Assembly: GCA_008080565.1 (NCBI GenBank)
Contig: VIKE01000030.1
Coordinates: 1 to 64,000, forward strand
DNA from: Rhodocyclaceae bacterium
Lineage (GTDB): Bacteria > Pseudomonadota > Gammaproteobacteria > Burkholderiales > Rhodocyclaceae
Length of the DNA: 64,000 bases
Direction: 5' to 3'
Position numbers and translations under genes: made by a program. The notes below the pieces were generated by a model. The model was given only the letters and a program-made list of their open reading frames with translations. It did no database searches and was not told the DNA's origin. The first letter of the stretch is position 1, and every line of letters starts with the position of its first letter. Of the stretch, positions 1 to 9,162 are shown in pieces.

Positions 1-114
1 GAAGCCAAGGGCAAGCGACGGGAAGCGAAGAAGCATAAAAAGCAGAAGCCTTCTAACGTCGTAGCTCAGCCGACGGGCAAAAGCGCAGCTTTTGACCGGT
101 CGGCTGGAGCGTAG
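1..114 (+). CDS. C-terminal fragment of an unrecognised lysine-rich protein
   Basis: The frame is open from the first base and ends with TAG at 112-114, giving 37 residues. The first half is very basic (Lys/Arg runs such as KGKRREAKKHKKQKP), followed by a neutral tail. I do not recognise the family; basic tails like this occur at the ends of nucleic-acid-binding proteins, but nothing here proves that. The start lies outside the window, and whether the stretch is coding at all is a judgement based on the open frame and composition. Confidence 0.4.
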   Translation, partial: EAKGKRREAKKHKKQKPSNVVAQPTGKSAAFDRSAGA

Positions 115-123
115 TGTTGGGCC

Positions 124-732
124 TCATTCCGCGAGCGCACGAATTAAGGGGCCGCGATACTCTTGATCCTTCTCGTTCCAGAACACAAGGCCATTTTTTA
201 GATCGAGATTGAAAAACGATTCGTAGTAGGCGTCCTCGTCAAACGGTTCGGCATCGCGTCCGAAGATCTTGATTTTCACTGGCTCTCGTTCCATGTCGAG
301 CGCGCCTTGGTGCAGCGCGATTGCCGTGAACGTTTCCTCCGCGGTCATGCGGAGGACCTGCTTTTTCTCTTGGCCATATAGCGTTGCCAGAGCCGTTACT
401 AGCCTGTCGCTTTCTGGCCCGGTTCGGTAGAACACGACTCCGCGCGGGTAAACGTTAGCCTTTTGTAGGTTCATTTCAGAGTCGAAGCCACCCTGGATGT
501 TCTTAACTATGAGAACGTCCATGCCAACGACCTGGCCAGCATGACTGGCCTGCAGCCGAAGCCGATAGTGATCTGGTGTCTCCGAGCGATCAACAATTCG
601 CAGCACGCAGTCGACGAACCCTTCCTCACTGTACTGATCAAGCAAAGGGTTTCCGTAGGAGTCTGTATTCATGGGAGTTGTGGACCAGGCGAGCAATGGC
701 AGAAGCAGCAGTGACAGGAGGAGGCGTCTCAT
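124..732 (-). CDS. Small secreted protein of unknown function
   Basis: The frame gives 202 aa from the ATG at 732. An upstream in-frame TTG at 741 adds three residues but leaves the signal peptide poorly placed, so I prefer the ATG. Residues 1-17 form a clear Sec signal peptide (MRRLLL, a leucine-rich core, then AWS), so the product is exported. The mature part is mixed alpha/beta, acidic, with a Cys near residue 42, and has no motif I recognise. No good Shine-Dalgarno is visible. It is convergent with the gene fragment at the window start and stands alone otherwise. An immunity or stress-type periplasmic protein is possible, but this is a guess. Confidence 0.55.
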   Translation of the reverse strand: MRRLLLSLLLLPLLAWSTTPMNTDSYGNPLLDQYSEEGFVDCVLRIVDRSETPDHYRLRLQASHAGQVVGMDVLIVKNIQGGFDSEMNLQKANVYPRGVVFYRTGPESDRLVTALATLYGQEKKQVLRMTAEETFTAIALHQGALDMEREPVKIKIFGRDAEPFDEDAYYESFFNLDLKNGLVFWNEKDQEYRGPLIRALAE

Positions 733-1056
733 GAGGCCCAACTAGTAGTAGACGACAAAGCTGTCGCCTAATTCGGAGGACTGTCCAATAAGCAGGCAGA
801 TAGGACAGCCAGAGGTCATTGTGCAGGAAGGGTTATGAGTGTTTGCTTGCATGTTTTCTGAAATTTCCTGGCGACGAACTGGACAGTAGGGATTATTGAC
901 CGGAATTGCAATTGGCATTTTTTGGCGCGCGTTCCTGGGTGGCGTCGACGCGTGCTGCCGATTTCAAATTTAGCCATTTTTTCCGGTTGACCGTAGCAAT
1001 GCCCTTCGGCGCACTTAAACGGAAACGCCCCGGCCGGCCGCGGTAAAATGTCGGCC
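733..1056. other. Intergenic region upstream of dnaE
   Basis: About 320 nt between a minus-strand gene start and dnaE. It contains an inverted repeat CTGTCC / GGACAG (781-786 and 803-808, 16-nt loop), one copy of the dispersed 39-bp repeat at 961-999, and a TAAAAT hexamer at 1044-1049 just before dnaE that could be a -10 element for a very short leader. A small minus-strand open frame over 816-1058 has no signal peptide, no recognised motif and runs through the repeat, so I do not call it a gene. Confidence 0.5.
961..999 (+). repeat. 39-bp GTTGACCGT repeat, copy 1 (intergenic)
   Basis: This copy has all parts of the motif: ATTTCAAATTT, spacer AGCC, a TTTTTT tract, then CCGGTTGACCGTAGCAA. It differs from the copy at 38097-38135 at only three of 39 positions. 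It lies upstream of dnaE and reads towards it. Confidence 0.85.
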
Positions 1057-4000
1057 ATGAATTCGCCGCGCTACGTCCACCTCCGCCTCCATTCCGAATA
1101 TTCAGTCACCGACGGCATTGTCCGCATCGGCGATGCCGTCAAGCGCGCGGCGGGGGATGGCATGCCGGCGATGGCGCTGACCGATCTGGGCAATCTGTTC
1201 GGGCTGGTCAAGTTCTATTCCGGGGCGCGCGGCAAGGGCGTCAAGCCGATTGCCGGGGCGGACGTCTGGATCGCCAATCCGGAGTCGCCGGACGACGCGT
1301 ATCGCCTGCTGCTGGGTCGAAGGCCGGCGTGACCGGGCTGAACTCAATCGCGACTGGTTTGGCGAGGTCGGCTGCGACGGGCTGATCGCCTTGTCCGGGG
1401 CGCATCTCGGCGATGTCGGCGAAGCCTTGTTGAACGGCAATTTCGATCTGGCCGGCCAGCGGGCCAAGGCCTGGGAGGAGATTTTCCCCGGCGCCTTTTA
1501 TCTGGAGGTGCAGCGTTACGGCCAGTCGCAGCAGGAGGCCATCGTCCAGCAGACGGCTGATCTGGCGGGTGAAACGGGCATTCCGCTGGTCGCCACGCAT
1601 CCGATCCAGTTCATGAACCGCGATGATTTCCGCGCTCACGAAGCGCGCGTCTGCATTGCCGAAGGCTACGTGCTGGGCGATACGCGGCGGCCGAAGCTCT
1701 ACACCGAGGAACAGTATTTCAAGACGCAGGCCGAGATGGCGGAGTTGTTCGTCGACCTGCCGGAGGCGCTGGAAAACTCGCTGGAAATCGCCAAGCGCTG
1801 CAATATCACGATGACGCTGGGCAAGAACTTCCTGCCCGATTTCCCGATCCCGCCGGGCATGACCATCGGCGAATATCTGGTCGATGAGGCCGAGAAGGGG
1901 CTGGAAGTTCGCCTCGCCGAGCTTTACCCGGACCCGGAAGTGCGCGCCCAGCGCCGGCCGGAATACGACGAGCGCCTCATCTTCGAGTGCAAGACCATCC
2001 TCCAGATGGGCTTCCCCGGCTACTTCCTGATCGTGGCCGACTTCATCAACTGGGCCAAGAACAACGGCGTGCCGGTGGGTTCCGGCGCCGGTTCGCTGGT
2101 CGCCTACAGCCTGCGCATTACCGACCTCGACCCGCTGGCCTACGCCCTGCTGTTCGAGCGTTTCCTGAATCCGGAACGGGTGTCGATGCCCGACTTCGAT
2201 ATCGACTTCTGCCAGGACAACCGTTGGCGCGTCATCGAGTACGTGCGTCAGCACTACGGTGAGGACGCGGTCAGTCAGATTGCCACCTTCGGCACGATGT
2301 CGTCGAAGGCGGTGATCCGCGACGTCGGCCGCGTTTTTGGTCTGCCCTATTCGATGTGCGACCGGATTTCCAAGCTCATTCCGATCGTTCAGAACAAGCC
2401 GGTGTCGCTGGCCGAGGCGCTCGAGCAGGAGCCGCAGCTCAAGGAAATGATGCAGGGCGACGGCGATGGCGAAACCGTCCGCGAACTGTTCGACCTGGCC
2501 AGCCGGCTTGAGGATTTGACGCGCAACGTCGGCATGCATGCCGGCGGCGTGCTCATCGCGCCGGGCAAGATCACCGATTTCTGCCCGATCTATCAGGCCA
2601 CCGGCAGCGACGCGTCGACGGTGTCGCAATTCGACAAGGATGACGTCGAGAAGGTCGGCCTGGTCAAGTTCGACTTCCTGGGCCTGCGCAACTTGACGAT
2701 TATCGAGCTGGCCGTCGAATACATCCGCCGGATGACCGGCGAGAAGCTCGACCTCATGTCGCTCGGCTTCACCGACCCGGCTGCCTACCAGATCCTCAAG
2801 GACGCCAATACGACGGCGATCTTCCAGGTTGAATCGGAGGGCATGAAGAAGCTGCTCAAGAAGCTGGCGCCCGACCGCTTCGAAGACATCATCGCTGTGC
2901 TCGCGCTCTATCGTCCCGGCCCGCTGGGTTCCGGGATGGTCGATGACTTCATCCTGCGCAAAAAGGGCCAGCAGAAGATCGACTATTTCCACCCCGACCT
3001 GACCGCCTGCCTGTCGCCGACCTACGGCGTCATCGTGTATCAGGAACAGGTGATGCAGATCTCGCAGATCATCGGCGGCTACACGCTCGGTGGCGCCGAC
3101 ATGCTGCGTCGGGCGATGGGCAAGAAGAAGGCCGAGGAAATGGCCAAGCACCGCGAGACCATCGCCGCCGGTGCCAAGGAAAAAGGCTACGACCCGGCGC
3201 TTGCAGAGCAGTTGTTCGACCTGATGACCAAGTTCGCGGAATACGGCTTCAACAAGTCGCACACCGCCGCCTACGCCGTCGTCACCTATCACACCGCTTG
3301 GCTCAAGGCGCACCACTGCGCGGCCTTCATGGCGGCGACGATGTCGTCCGACCTCGACAACACCGACTCGGTGAAGATCTTTTACGAAGACACCATCGCC
3401 AACAAGATCAAGGTGCTCGGGCCGGACGTCAATGTCTCGAATTACCGTTTCGAGCCGGTCGACCGCGGCACCATCCGTTACGGTCTGGGGGCGGTCAAGG
3501 GCACCGGCGAGCAGGCGGTGAACGTGATCCTCAAAGCCCGCGAAGAGGGCGGCCCGTTCAAGGATCTGTTCGATTTCTGCCAGCGCTGCGACAAGCGCAT
3601 GGTCAACCGCCGGACCACAGAGGCGCTGATCAAGGCTGGCGCGTTTGATGCCATCGCTCCGGTCGAAGCGGGTGCCAAGCTTCCGAATCGCCACAAATTG
3701 CTGGCCACTGTCGGCATCGCCATGGACTTTGCCGAGCAGATGGAACGCAACGCCATGCAGACCAGCCTGTTCGACGTCGGCGATGTGGCCGACGAACATG
3801 CGCCGGAATACGTCAACGTTCGCCCGTGGGACGAAAAGACGCTGTTGATGGAAGAAAAGACGGCGCTCGGCTTCTTCTTCTCCGGCCATCCGTACAACAC
3901 CTGCAAGAAAGAACTGTCACGCTTCGTGCGCCGGCCGCTCAACCGGTTGGAACCCTCCAAGGAACTGACCACGCTGGCTGGCGTCGTGGTCGGCGTGCGC

Positions 4001-4456
4001 ACCCAGATGACCCGCCGCGGCAAGATGCTGTTTGTGCAACTGGACGACGGCACCGGGATGATCGAGGTCACCGTTTTCAACGAACTGTTCGAAGCCGAAC
4101 GCGCCAAGATCGTCACCGACGAAGTGCTGATTATTGAAGGCAAGGTGCGTTACGACGACTTTTCCGGCGGCAATAGCGTTACTGCCGACAAACTCATGAC
4201 GCTGGGCGAAGCCCGCGCCCGTTTCGCCCGGCATCTGCTGCTCAAGATGAATGGCAATTCCGATGCCCGCAAACTGAAGTCCTTGCTGACGCCTTTCGCA
4301 CCGGGCTCGGCGGATGTGCGCGTGCGTTACCGGAATGCCGATGCGGAGTGCGAACTGCAACTCGGCAAAGATCTGCGGGTCCGGCTCGATGACGCCTTGC
4401 TCGAAGCCTTGTCAGGCTGGCTACAGCCGGAAAACGTGGAAATAATCTATTCGTGA
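1057..4456 (+). pseudogene. dnaE: DNA polymerase III alpha subunit, disrupted by an internal deletion and frameshift
   Basis: DnaE is the catalytic subunit of the replicative polymerase. The N-terminal PHP start (YVHLRLHSEYSV) is encoded from ATG 1057 (in-frame ATG 1048 is an alternative). This frame ends at TGA 1330, after YRLLL. The rest of the protein, from EGRRDRAELNRDWF on, is in the +1 frame and runs unbroken to TGA 4454. Compared with E. coli DnaE as I recall it, about 20 codons are missing at about 1311-1316, with a net frame change. A second, in-frame loss removes four residues of the invariant PVGPGRGSGAGSL motif: here it reads GVPVGSGAGSL near 2085. The rest is intact: MPDFDIDF, the polymerase core, the helix-hairpin-helix region and the OB fold. 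An essential gene should not be dead, so a sequence or assembly error is the likeliest cause. Confidence 0.9.
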
Positions 4457-4923
4457 CGACGCTGATCGACCGGGTGCTGCTCGATAGCCTGACCGCCGAG
4501 GCCGAACACGCACCCCGTCGGCGTAAGAATCGCAACTTTCATCCGGGGGATGCCTATCCGGCCCACCGTTTGCTGATTGCCATCGAGCCCGGATCGTATG
4601 TCGCTCCACACCGACACCTCGATCCCGACAAGGATGAGACGCTGCTTGTCGTCCGTGGGCGCCTGGGAGTTGTCATTTTTCGGGCCGAAAATGCCGTTGA
4701 CCGTAGCATCGTGCTGCAGGCCGGCGGCGAAGCCATTGGCATCGACATTCCGCACGGCGTTTTCCATACGGTTCTCGCGCTGGAACCCGGCACCGTCTTC
4801 TTTGAGGCCAAGGCCGGCCCCTACGTGCCGATTGCCGAAACCGAACGCGCTCCCTGGGCGCCAGCCGAGGGAGCGCCTGCTGCCCTCGTGTACCTGAAAG
4901 CACTGCAGATCCTGTTCGCCTGA
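4453..4923 (+). CDS. WbuC-family cupin-fold metalloprotein
   Basis: The product is 156 aa from GTG 4453, which overlaps the dnaE stop (GTGA), so it is translationally coupled to dnaE. The sequence matches the small WbuC-type cupins: an N-terminal segment with RRRKNRNFHPG, then a conserved double-stranded beta-helix with the metal-binding HRHLDPDKDE and a second-strand IPHGVFHTVLAL. Members occur near polysaccharide genes or as singletons, and their reaction is unknown. A copy of the 39-bp repeat lies inside the frame at 4671-4709 and encodes part of the segment VIFRAENAVDRSI without disturbing the fold. Confidence 0.75.
   Translation: MTTLIDRVLLDSLTAEAEHAPRRRKNRNFHPGDAYPAHRLLIAIEPGSYVAPHRHLDPDKDETLLVVRGRLGVVIFRAENAVDRSIVLQAGGEAIGIDIPHGVFHTVLALEPGTVFFEAKAGPYVPIAETERAPWAPAEGAPAALVYLKALQILFA
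4671..4709 (+). repeat. 39-bp GTTGACCGT repeat, copy 2 (inside the cupin gene)
   Basis: Core GCCGTTGACCGTAGCA is preceded by a GAAAA tract, GGGCC and TCATTTTT. The upstream part closely resembles copy 16 at 63892 (TCATTTTT, GGCCGAAA). It lies within coding sequence. Confidence 0.7.
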
Positions 4924-5102
4924 GTCGCCCAATTCTGGTGACTCGGTTCATCAGCGGACTAGGTGCGCTGTAATATCAATCGCTGACATTGTCATTTTTG
5001 AAAAATATTGCGGCGCAGCATGAATTTTGTGATTATAAAAAATACACAATGTAATTAAGTGCTTGTCGCTAAGTAGCGACATGTTGCTATGCAAAATCGT
5101 TA

Positions 5103-5130
5103 TTGACATTGGGATTTGTGCTGTTAGTAT
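5103..5130 (+). promoter_or_regulatory. Sigma-70-type promoter for the PEP-CTERM gene
   Basis: A perfect -35 TTGACA (5103-5108) is separated by 16 nt from TAGTAT (5125-5130), in an AT-rich stretch between the cupin gene and the PEP-CTERM gene. A 7-bp inverted repeat TGTCGCT / AGCGACA (5064-5081) lies 22 nt upstream of the -35 and could bind a regulator. The start codon is about 60 nt downstream of the expected transcript start. Confidence 0.6.
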
Positions 5131-5137
5131 GACATTC

Positions 5138-5160
5138 CGTTTGCATTGTCTTTGCAAACG
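5138..5160. promoter_or_regulatory. Inverted repeat in the PEP-CTERM gene leader
   Basis: CGTTTGCA (5138-5145), a 7-nt loop and TGCAAACG (5153-5160) form a perfect 8-bp inverted repeat just downstream of the predicted transcription start. It could be an operator blocking RNA polymerase or a leader RNA hairpin. Confidence 0.45.
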
Positions 5161-5194
5161 CTTTTACTTTCGCTAGTCCTTTGCAGGAGTGCTA

Positions 5195-5890
5195 ATGTTC
5201 AATCAACTAAAACCGCTGGCTGCATTAATCGCCACGGCCTTGATCTCAACCAGTGCGCTGGCTGCAACGCAGACGCTGGACGCCGGCAACTACACCATCA
5301 GTTTTGATGATTCCCTTCTCGGGCTCTTCGGTACCCCGACGCTGACCGCTTCGGGTGATCTTGCCTTTTCCCCCAGCGGCACCCCGGGTTTTTCGGCTCA
5401 AACCGGTTCTGGCTTTGACTTTACCAATTCCACTGTCGCCCTGACCATTACGGCTGACGCCGGTTACCAGCTGACTGGTTTCAACCTGATCGAAAAGGGT
5501 GACTATTTCAAGATCGGTGCAAGTAGTGAAGTGGCTGTTCTGGGACAGTTGCGCGTCCAGGACATGGTCAACGCCAACGTGAACTTGAGCAATAGCATCG
5601 CATCGGCCATGCCGTTGAATGTAACCAGCAGTTCATTCGCCAATCTGGCTACGACGGATTGGACCGCATTGGCCAGCATTGTTCAGGTTGCCACCGGGAA
5701 GGCTGTGGTCAGTATCGAAAACATTCTCGGTGCCTACGTCCCAGCCAGTGGCTACGCATTTATCGAGAAAAAGAGCGTGCTCCTCGATATCAACGTGACG
5801 GCTGTTCCAGAACCCCAATCCTTTGCCATGCTGCTCGCCGGCTTGGGTGTGGTTGGCGCCATGGTTCGTCGTCGCCGGATTGGTGTCTGA
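5195..5890 (+). CDS. PEP-CTERM sorting-domain protein
   Basis: The product is 231 aa. I chose ATG 5195 because AGGAG lies at 5185-5189; the in-frame GTG at 5189 is too close to it. Residues 1-24 are a Sec signal peptide ending in ALA. The C terminus has the full PEP-CTERM tripartite signal: VPEPQS, a hydrophobic helix (FAMLLAGLGVVGAMV) and RRRR. The protein should be exported, processed by an exosortase and released or anchored as an extracellular matrix component. The middle is Ser/Thr/Gly-rich, as usual in this class. The gene has its own promoter and a strong terminator, so it is monocistronic. No exosortase gene is in the window. Confidence 0.85.
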   Translation: MFNQLKPLAALIATALISTSALAATQTLDAGNYTISFDDSLLGLFGTPTLTASGDLAFSPSGTPGFSAQTGSGFDFTNSTVALTITADAGYQLTGFNLIEKGDYFKIGASSEVAVLGQLRVQDMVNANVNLSNSIASAMPLNVTSSSFANLATTDWTALASIVQVATGKAVVSIENILGAYVPASGYAFIEKKSVLLDINVTAVPEPQSFAMLLAGLGVVGAMVRRRRIGV

Positions 5891-5935
5891 AAGATTGGTC
5901 TGATGACGCCATCCGGATGGATGGCGTAGTTAGTA

Positions 5936-5966
5936 AAAAGCCTCTTGCGTGCAAGAGGCTTTTTTA
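5936..5966 (+). terminator. Rho-independent terminator after the PEP-CTERM gene
   Basis: AAAAAGCCTCTTGC and GCAAGAGGCTTTTTT form a stem with a tiny loop and a U tract. It is preceded by another perfect 9-bp hairpin, ACGCCATCC / GGATGGCGT (5906-5927), so transcription of this gene ends at a double structure. Confidence 0.85.
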
Positions 5967-6028
5967 TGTACCCATCGGGCAGCCGTCGGCTGCTGCCCTT
6001 GTTTTTGCCAGGCCTTGGTGGTCGGATT

Positions 6029-7546
6029 CTATTTGACCAGATCGGTCTTGAAACCGATGCGCACGGCGCCCCAGTGGCGACCGCCGATCATGATGGGCAT
6101 CGAGAGGTCAGCCAGGATTTCGCCGGTGTCGCGGACGTAGGTCTGGAACAGCGAGGACTTCTGGTTCTTGGCCAGCTTGAGGCCGACCGGATCGTTGAAT
6201 ATCCGCTTGTGCCGGCATTTGACCAGATCCACGGCCGGATCCCCGCTCGGCTGGTTGGAAAAGACGCCGTTGTGGGCGGGAGCGTAGCCGTTGGTGTCGA
6301 CTGACAGCGAATAGGTCAGGCCTGGCACGTCACGTAGCAGGTCGTCGTACATACGGGTCAGTTCGGCATCGCACTGGTTGTCGTAGGCCGTCGTGTAACG
6401 CTTTGGGTTGGAGCCGGGGATTTCCTTGTAGGCCTGATCGAAGACATTGACCCCGCGGTCAGCCATTCGCTGCAGCACGGCAACGACGTTGTCGCGGAAG
6501 CCGGCGCACTTGTCGTGCAGGGTGTCGAACATGCTGTTGCCGGTACGGAAGTCGGCCAGCGTGCATTGCAGGTCTTCGGTCGATTCGCGCAAGGTCTTGG
6601 CACTGTCCAGGCACTGTTTCATGCGCCCGGAGATGTCGCGAGAGTGATCGCGGATACCTTCGACTTCGTGGTGAATCGTCTGATTGCTCTCGCGCAGGTT
6701 GTAAATCGCACTCGAGATGGAGGACAGTTGCTCGGTGGTCTGCTTGAAATCAGCAACCATGGTCGTCAGGTCGGCTGCCGAGGTTTCGATGTAGCCGTTG
6801 GCCCGCGTCACTTCGCTGACGATGGTCTGCGTCTTGGCCGAGGTGTCGGAGACGAGGTTGATCATCGACTGGGTGTTCTGGCCGATGACTTGGGTCGCCG
6901 TCTTGACCTTTTCCGCCAGTTTTCGCACTTCGTCGGCGACCACCGCAAAGCCGCGGCCAGCCTCGCCGGCCCGGGCGGCTTCGATGGCGGCATTGAGTGC
7001 CAGCAGATTTGTTTGATCGGAAATGTCGTTGATCAGCGACACGATCTGGTCGATTTTCATCGAGTTGGTGTGCAACTCGGCAACCGTCGACGAGAAATGC
7101 TCGATGTGGGCGTTGGTCGACCGCATGGTCGAGGCCACGGTTTCCATTTGCTCGAGCGAGCGCTGGGCGAGATCGAGGTTGTTCTGGGTTGAGGCCTGGA
7201 TCGCGTCGGAATTCCGCGCCACCTCGCTGACCGCCTGATTGACCAGATTGCTCGACTCGAAGACGTTGGCGGCCAGAGCCTCCTGGCGGCGCACAGCATC
7301 GTCGGTCTGCTGCACCTGGCTGTTCATCCGGGCGGCATCGGCAGCAATGCTGACGCTGCGTTCGCGAGCGTGCGAAATCAGGCCGCGGACGCGACTGAAA
7401 AAACGGTTGATGTTGGCGGAAATGCGTCCGGCAGGGTCGTTCCCGACATTCCCTACCGAATACGAAAGATCAGCGCTGCCGTCAGCAATCGCCGCGATGT
7501 CGCGGTCGATCTTTTCGAGAGCGCCGCTATTGCCAAAAAATCCCAT
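6029..7546 (-). CDS. Methyl-accepting chemotaxis-type protein without membrane segments
   Basis: The product is 505 aa; ATG 7546 is preceded by CAGGAGA. It begins directly with a HAMP-like/coiled-coil region and has no signal peptide or transmembrane helix. The MCP signalling hairpin is central, with the conserved tip around residues 160-220 ([20 protein letters not shown], then [19 protein letters not shown]), so it should couple to CheA/CheW. After the coiled coil comes a C-terminal domain of about 150 aa ending in [20 protein letters not shown], which looks like a Cache/PAS-type ligand fold. The sensor is therefore on the C-terminal, cytoplasmic side, the reverse of classic chemoreceptors. 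The gene lies downstream of the HTH-receiver gene on the same strand, 91 nt apart, so they may be co-transcribed. The ligand is unknown. Confidence 0.88.
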   Translation of the reverse strand: MGFFGNSGALEKIDRDIAAIADGSADLSYSVGNVGNDPAGRISANINRFFSRVRGLISHARERSVSIAADAARMNSQVQQTDDAVRRQEALAANVFESSNLVNQAVSEVARNSDAIQASTQNNLDLAQRSLEQMETVASTMRSTNAHIEHFSSTVAELHTNSMKIDQIVSLINDISDQTNLLALNAAIEAARAGEAGRGFAVVADEVRKLAEKVKTATQVIGQNTQSMINLVSDTSAKTQTIVSEVTRANGYIETSAADLTTMVADFKQTTEQLSSISSAIYNLRESNQTIHHEVEGIRDHSRDISGRMKQCLDSAKTLRESTEDLQCTLADFRTGNSMFDTLHDKCAGFRDNVVAVLQRMADRGVNVFDQAYKEIPGSNPKRYTTAYDNQCDAELTRMYDDLLRDVPGLTYSLSVDTNGYAPAHNGVFSNQPSGDPAVDLVKCRHKRIFNDPVGLKLAKNQKSSLFQTYVRDTGEILADLSMPIMIGGRHWGAVRIGFKTDLVK

Positions 7547-7637
7547 GGTATGTCTCCTGAATCTTTTTTAGTGGACGGGATTGCGGTGCGGTTGTGATCG
7601 TCCCCCCGATACTGTCGGGCGGCGTCACTATTGGTTT

Positions 7638-8225
7638 TTAGTTGCTGCGCTGGCGTGCTGCCAGGCGGCCGAGGATGAATCCCTTGATTTCATGAAAGGG
7701 AATCGGTTTGCCGAAAACGGTGATATCCGACGGCAGGCCGCGTTCGAGAATTTCGTCGCGGTCGATGGCGCTGACGACGATGATGTCCATTCGCGCCAGA
7801 TCAGTATTGGCACGCAGGCGGCGGATCATCTCGAAACCATCCATGCCCGGCATCATGAGGTCGGCGATCAGGATGTCGGGAACGCGCTGGCCGACTTGCA
7901 GCAGTCCATCGAAGCCATTGGCAACGATGCGCAGTTTGACCGGCAGGTTCCAGCTATCGACAGTCATCTGATAGAGCATTTGCAGGGTCAGATCGTCTTC
8001 GGCAACGAGGATTTCGATCTGGCCGCCATATTCCTGGGCGCTTGGCGTCAGGTTGCGCCGGCGGGCGAGCAGGGCATCAACAGACGCAACCGGAATCCGG
8101 CGATGTCCGCCGGCTGTTTTCCACGCTTCGAGCGCGCCGCTTTCAACCATGTTCTGAACGGTGCCCAGGGAAACACCCAGACGGAGGGCTGCTTGCCGGG
8201 TGCTGAGATATTCGGAATCGGCCAT
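7638..8225 (-). CDS. Excisionase/MerR-type HTH fused to a receiver domain
   Basis: The product is 195 aa. Residues 1-55 form a helix-turn-helix of the excisionase (helix_turn_helix_17) type: YLSTRQAALRLGVSLGTVQN, then GGHRRIPVASVDALLARR. Residues 70-190 are a CheY-like receiver with acidic pocket E76/D77/D78, phospho-acceptor D122 in ADLMMPGMDG, and conserved K173 in FGKPIP. It is probably a response regulator whose DNA-binding or protein-binding head precedes the receiver, the opposite of the OmpR order. No histidine kinase is adjacent, but the next gene is a chemoreceptor-like protein, so a shared pathway is plausible. No strong Shine-Dalgarno precedes the ATG. Confidence 0.8.
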   Translation of the reverse strand: MADSEYLSTRQAALRLGVSLGTVQNMVESGALEAWKTAGGHRRIPVASVDALLARRRNLTPSAQEYGGQIEILVAEDDLTLQMLYQMTVDSWNLPVKLRIVANGFDGLLQVGQRVPDILIADLMMPGMDGFEMIRRLRANTDLARMDIIVVSAIDRDEILERGLPSDITVFGKPIPFHEIKGFILGRLAARQRSN

Positions 8226-8290
8226 GATTTTGTCTTTGCTGAAATTACAAATTCGCCAAATTTTATCCTGTAATCGCGCGAAACTACAAT

Positions 8291-8328
8291 AAAAAAAACC
8301 CGAGGCGTATTGGCGCTCGGGTTTTTGT
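8291..8328 (-). terminator. Terminator after the peroxiredoxin gene
   Basis: Read on the minus strand, AACCCGAG pairs with CTCGGGTT around a short, partly paired loop, and the stem is followed by eight Ts. It serves the peroxiredoxin gene ending at 8362. Confidence 0.8.
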
Positions 8329-8361
8329 CGGAGATGCCCAGCCCGTGGGCAAAAGCGGCGA

Positions 8362-8961
8362 TTACAGTTTCTTGGCGTTCTTGGCCAGATAGGCGGCGAC
8401 GCCCTCGGTCGACGCAGTCATACCGGGCTTGCCCTTGTTCCAGCCGGCCGGGCAGACCTCGCCGTGCTCTTCGAAGAATTGCAGGGCATCGACCATGCGC
8501 AGCATTTCGTCGATGTTGCGGCCGAGCGGCAGCATGTTGACGACCTGATGCATGACTACGCCGGTCTTGTCGATCAGGAAGGAACCACGCAGCGCAACGC
8601 CGGCTGCTTCGAGTTCGACGTCGTAGGCGCGGCAGATGTCGTGCTTGACGTCGGCGACGAGCGGATAGCCGACCTGGCCGATGCCGCCGTCCTTGATGGC
8701 GGTGTTCTTCCAGGCCAGGTGGGTGAATTGGGAGTCGATGGAAACGCCGATGACTTCGACGCCGCGCTGCTTGAATTCTTCCAGGCGATGATCGAAGGCG
8801 ATCAGTTCGGACGGGCAGACGAAGGTGAAATCGAGCGGGTAGAAGAACAGGACAACGGGCTTGCCCTTGAAGGAGGAGAGCTTCAGTTCCTTGATTTCAT
8901 TGTTGCCATATACGGCGGTGGCGGTGAAATCCGGGGCTTGCTTGCCAACGAGAACGGCCAT
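8362..8961 (-). CDS. Typical 2-Cys peroxiredoxin (AhpC/Prx1 type)
   Basis: The product is 199 aa and reduces hydrogen peroxide, alkyl hydroperoxides and peroxynitrite in the cytoplasm. I chose ATG 8961 because AAGGAG stands at the right distance and [12 protein letters not shown] is the normal N terminus; upstream in-frame starts add unrelated residues. The peroxidatic Cys is C49 in [12 protein letters not shown], and the resolving Cys is C170 in [12 protein letters not shown]; the family length and C-terminal tail are normal. The reductant (AhpF, AhpD or thioredoxin) is not encoded nearby. The gene is monocistronic, with its own terminator, and divergent from the dab operon, sharing about 200 nt of upstream DNA with it. 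Confidence 0.93.
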   Translation of the reverse strand: MAVLVGKQAPDFTATAVYGNNEIKELKLSSFKGKPVVLFFYPLDFTFVCPSELIAFDHRLEEFKQRGVEVIGVSIDSQFTHLAWKNTAIKDGGIGQVGYPLVADVKHDICRAYDVELEAAGVALRGSFLIDKTGVVMHQVVNMLPLGRNIDEMLRMVDALQFFEEHGEVCPAGWNKGKPGMTASTEGVAAYLAKNAKKL

Positions 8962-9162
8962 GGGGAACTCCTTGTAATAAGTGGTTTGTCGGTTGGGGGG
9001 AAAAGGCCAATTTAACGAAGCTGGCATGTCGTGTCAAACCAGGATTCGTATCGGAACAACTCGTGATGTATGCGGCTTGGCTTGTCCGGAAAGCGCGGGT
9101 CGCTGGCATAATCCCGGTATGAAAATAATGATAGCCGAGCAGACTGGCGGAGGGGCCGGGAG

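Noticed and set aside
816-1058. 80-aa minus-strand open frame upstream of dnaE
   Set aside because: No ribosome site or domain; it crosses a dispersed repeat and the dnaE start.
3445-3475. GCCGGTCGACCGCGGCACC in dnaE
   Set aside because: Two core mismatches and weak AT tracts; at best a degenerate copy.
1241-3889. Long open frame (882 aa) on the strand opposite dnaE
   Set aside because: It is antisense to a conserved gene, has low-complexity His/Arg/Asp/Val composition and no recognisable motif. Long antisense frames are common in GC-rich DNA.
4951-5157. 68-aa minus-strand frame before the PEP-CTERM gene
   Set aside because: It overlaps a convincing promoter and palindromes in AT-rich DNA and shows no coding character.
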